Source: Alphaproteobacteria bacterium MarineAlpha3_Bin3 (lineage in GTDB: Bacteria > Pseudomonadota > Alphaproteobacteria > Rhodospirillales > Casp-alpha2). Taken from it: a stretch of DNA of 5,198 nt. Below are positions 4,986 through 5,198 of the stretch, piece after piece (the stretch's first letter is position 1; the number at the start of each line of letters is the position of its first letter). The notes beneath the pieces are model-generated. The model saw only the letters and a list, made by a program, of their open reading frames with translations, was not told where the DNA came from and made no database searches. Location: positions 1-5,198 of the forward strand of contig PTLK01000147.1 in the NCBI GenBank assembly GCA_002938075.1. Direction: 5' to 3'. The translations under genes were made by a program, and so were the position numbers.

Positions 4986-5103
4986 TGGCCTGCCCCCCTT
5001 AACCGGATCCAAATGTTTAGTTAGAGAAACTGGGCATCTGGGTCCTAGGAAGAAGGGGACAAGCAGATGCCCAAGAAGCGTTTTTCAGTCGAGCAGATCA
5101 TTA
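4986..5103 (+). mobile_element. Left end of an IS3-family element, interrupted
   Basis: The region starts at about 4984-4986 with TGGCCTGCCCCC, a TG-initiated terminus of the type seen in IS3-family elements. It contains a leader of about 80 bp and then an orfA start, MPKKRFSVEQII, which is the characteristic N-terminus of IS3-family OrfA proteins. At 5104 the element is cut by an IS5-family end. The exact left boundary cannot be fixed without the other end. Confidence 0.7.
5032..5072 (+). promoter_or_regulatory. Fold-back hairpin covering the orfA start
   Basis: GGGCATCTG (5032-5040) is perfectly complementary to CAGATGCCC (5064-5072), and the latter contains the orfA ATG (5067-5069). An inner stem, GTCC (5042-5045) with GGAC (5057-5060), extends it and includes part of the GGGG ribosome binding site. 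Transcripts entering from outside would hide both start signals. Comparable fold-back inhibition is known for IS10 and IS50 transposase messages. Confidence 0.55.
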
Positions 5104-5120
5104 GGGTCAGGACTCATTGA
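5067..5120 (+). pseudogene. IS3-family orfA, truncated by IS5-family insertion
   Basis: The ATG at 5067 follows AAGAAGGGG (ending 8 nt upstream). The first 12 codons encode MPKKRFSVEQII, the expected start of the helix-turn-helix OrfA. From 5104 the codons are read from the inserted IS5-family end, adding RVRTH before a TGA at 5118-5120. The 17-residue product cannot form the DNA-binding domain, so this copy is inactive. Confidence 0.78.
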
Positions 5121-5198
5121 TTGAGATAGAAGATGACGAAGGCGGCGATGCATATGGCGGAAAAGAAGGTATGAGCGCATCGGTCATAGCGGGTCGCG
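5104..5198 (-). mobile_element. End of an IS5-family insertion sequence
   Basis: The terminus GGGTCAGGACTCATTGATT begins at 5104 next to TTA in the IS3 sequence, consistent with the TNA or TTAG targets of IS5-family elements. The transposase on the minus strand ends 10 bp inside this terminus, a normal IS5 layout. The rest of the element is beyond the window, so the other terminus and the target duplication cannot be seen. Confidence 0.75.
5114..5198 (-). CDS. IS5-family transposase, C-terminal 27 residues
   Basis: Minus-strand translation gives ATRYDRCAHTFFSAICIA followed by AFVIFYLNQ and a TGA at 5114-5116. The RYDRCAHTFFSAICIA segment is a strongly recognisable C-terminus of the DDE transposases of the IS5 family (the short, often two-frame type). 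The catalytic residues lie upstream, outside the window. It interrupts IS3 orfA in the opposite orientation. Confidence 0.85.
   Translation of the reverse strand, partial: ATRYDRCAHTFFSAICIAAFVIFYLNQ

Noticed and set aside
1..5198. CRISPR array, toxin-antitoxin pair or defence island
   Set aside because: No regularly spaced repeats of CRISPR length, no paired small genes and no recognisable nuclease, helicase or restriction genes are present.

Overview
The window looks like a GC-rich alphaproteobacterial chromosome, perhaps of a Rhodospirillales-like organism. That is inferred from GC-rich codon use, the type of dipeptide ABC transporter and the kind of insertion sequences; no marker gene settles it. 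It is accessory in character: the right third carries a tRNA, a broken gene, an AT-rich patch, a small gene of lower GC and two nested insertion sequences.

Left part (1-1019, minus strand): the N-terminal portion of a peptide-type ABC transporter ATPase. The reading frame passes through a complete first nucleotide-binding domain and into the start of a second one before leaving the window, so this is a fused, GsiA/YejF-like dual ATPase. Divergent from it, after 196 bp, is a GNAT-type acetyltransferase (1216-1665, plus).

Middle part: 1680-1857 is a 178-bp non-coding element bounded by a perfect 23-bp inverted repeat. It is best explained as a MITE-like, non-autonomous relative of IS5-family elements. 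It ends 15 bp before a plus-strand operon of three different class I SAM-dependent methyltransferase genes: 1873-2439, 2472-3143 (TTG start with a strong ribosome binding site and a C-terminal membrane segment) and 3165-4019. These methyltransferases probably act on small molecules or surface glycans, but nothing in the window identifies a substrate.

Right part: a convergent, minus-strand small gene (4036-4382) is broken by one in-frame TAG and one single-base deletion. Upstream of it lies tRNA-Gly(CCC) (4434-4507, minus, CCA encoded). An AT-rich intergenic patch (4508-4692) follows, holding a Pho-box-like direct repeat and a cluster of four GTGAAT half-sites. Then comes a small conserved-looking gene (4693-4977). 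A few bases after its stop codon begins the left end of an IS3-family element. Its orfA is cut after 12 codons by an IS5-family element, and the C-terminus of the IS5 transposase (minus strand) runs out of the window. The IS5 end at 5104 resembles the termini of the 178-bp element, which links the two mobile features.

I see no CRISPR array, no complete transposase and no clear new defence or biosynthetic system. The observations most worth checking are the MITE and its IS5-like ends, the fold-back hairpin over the IS3 orfA start, and the motif-rich control region before the small gene.
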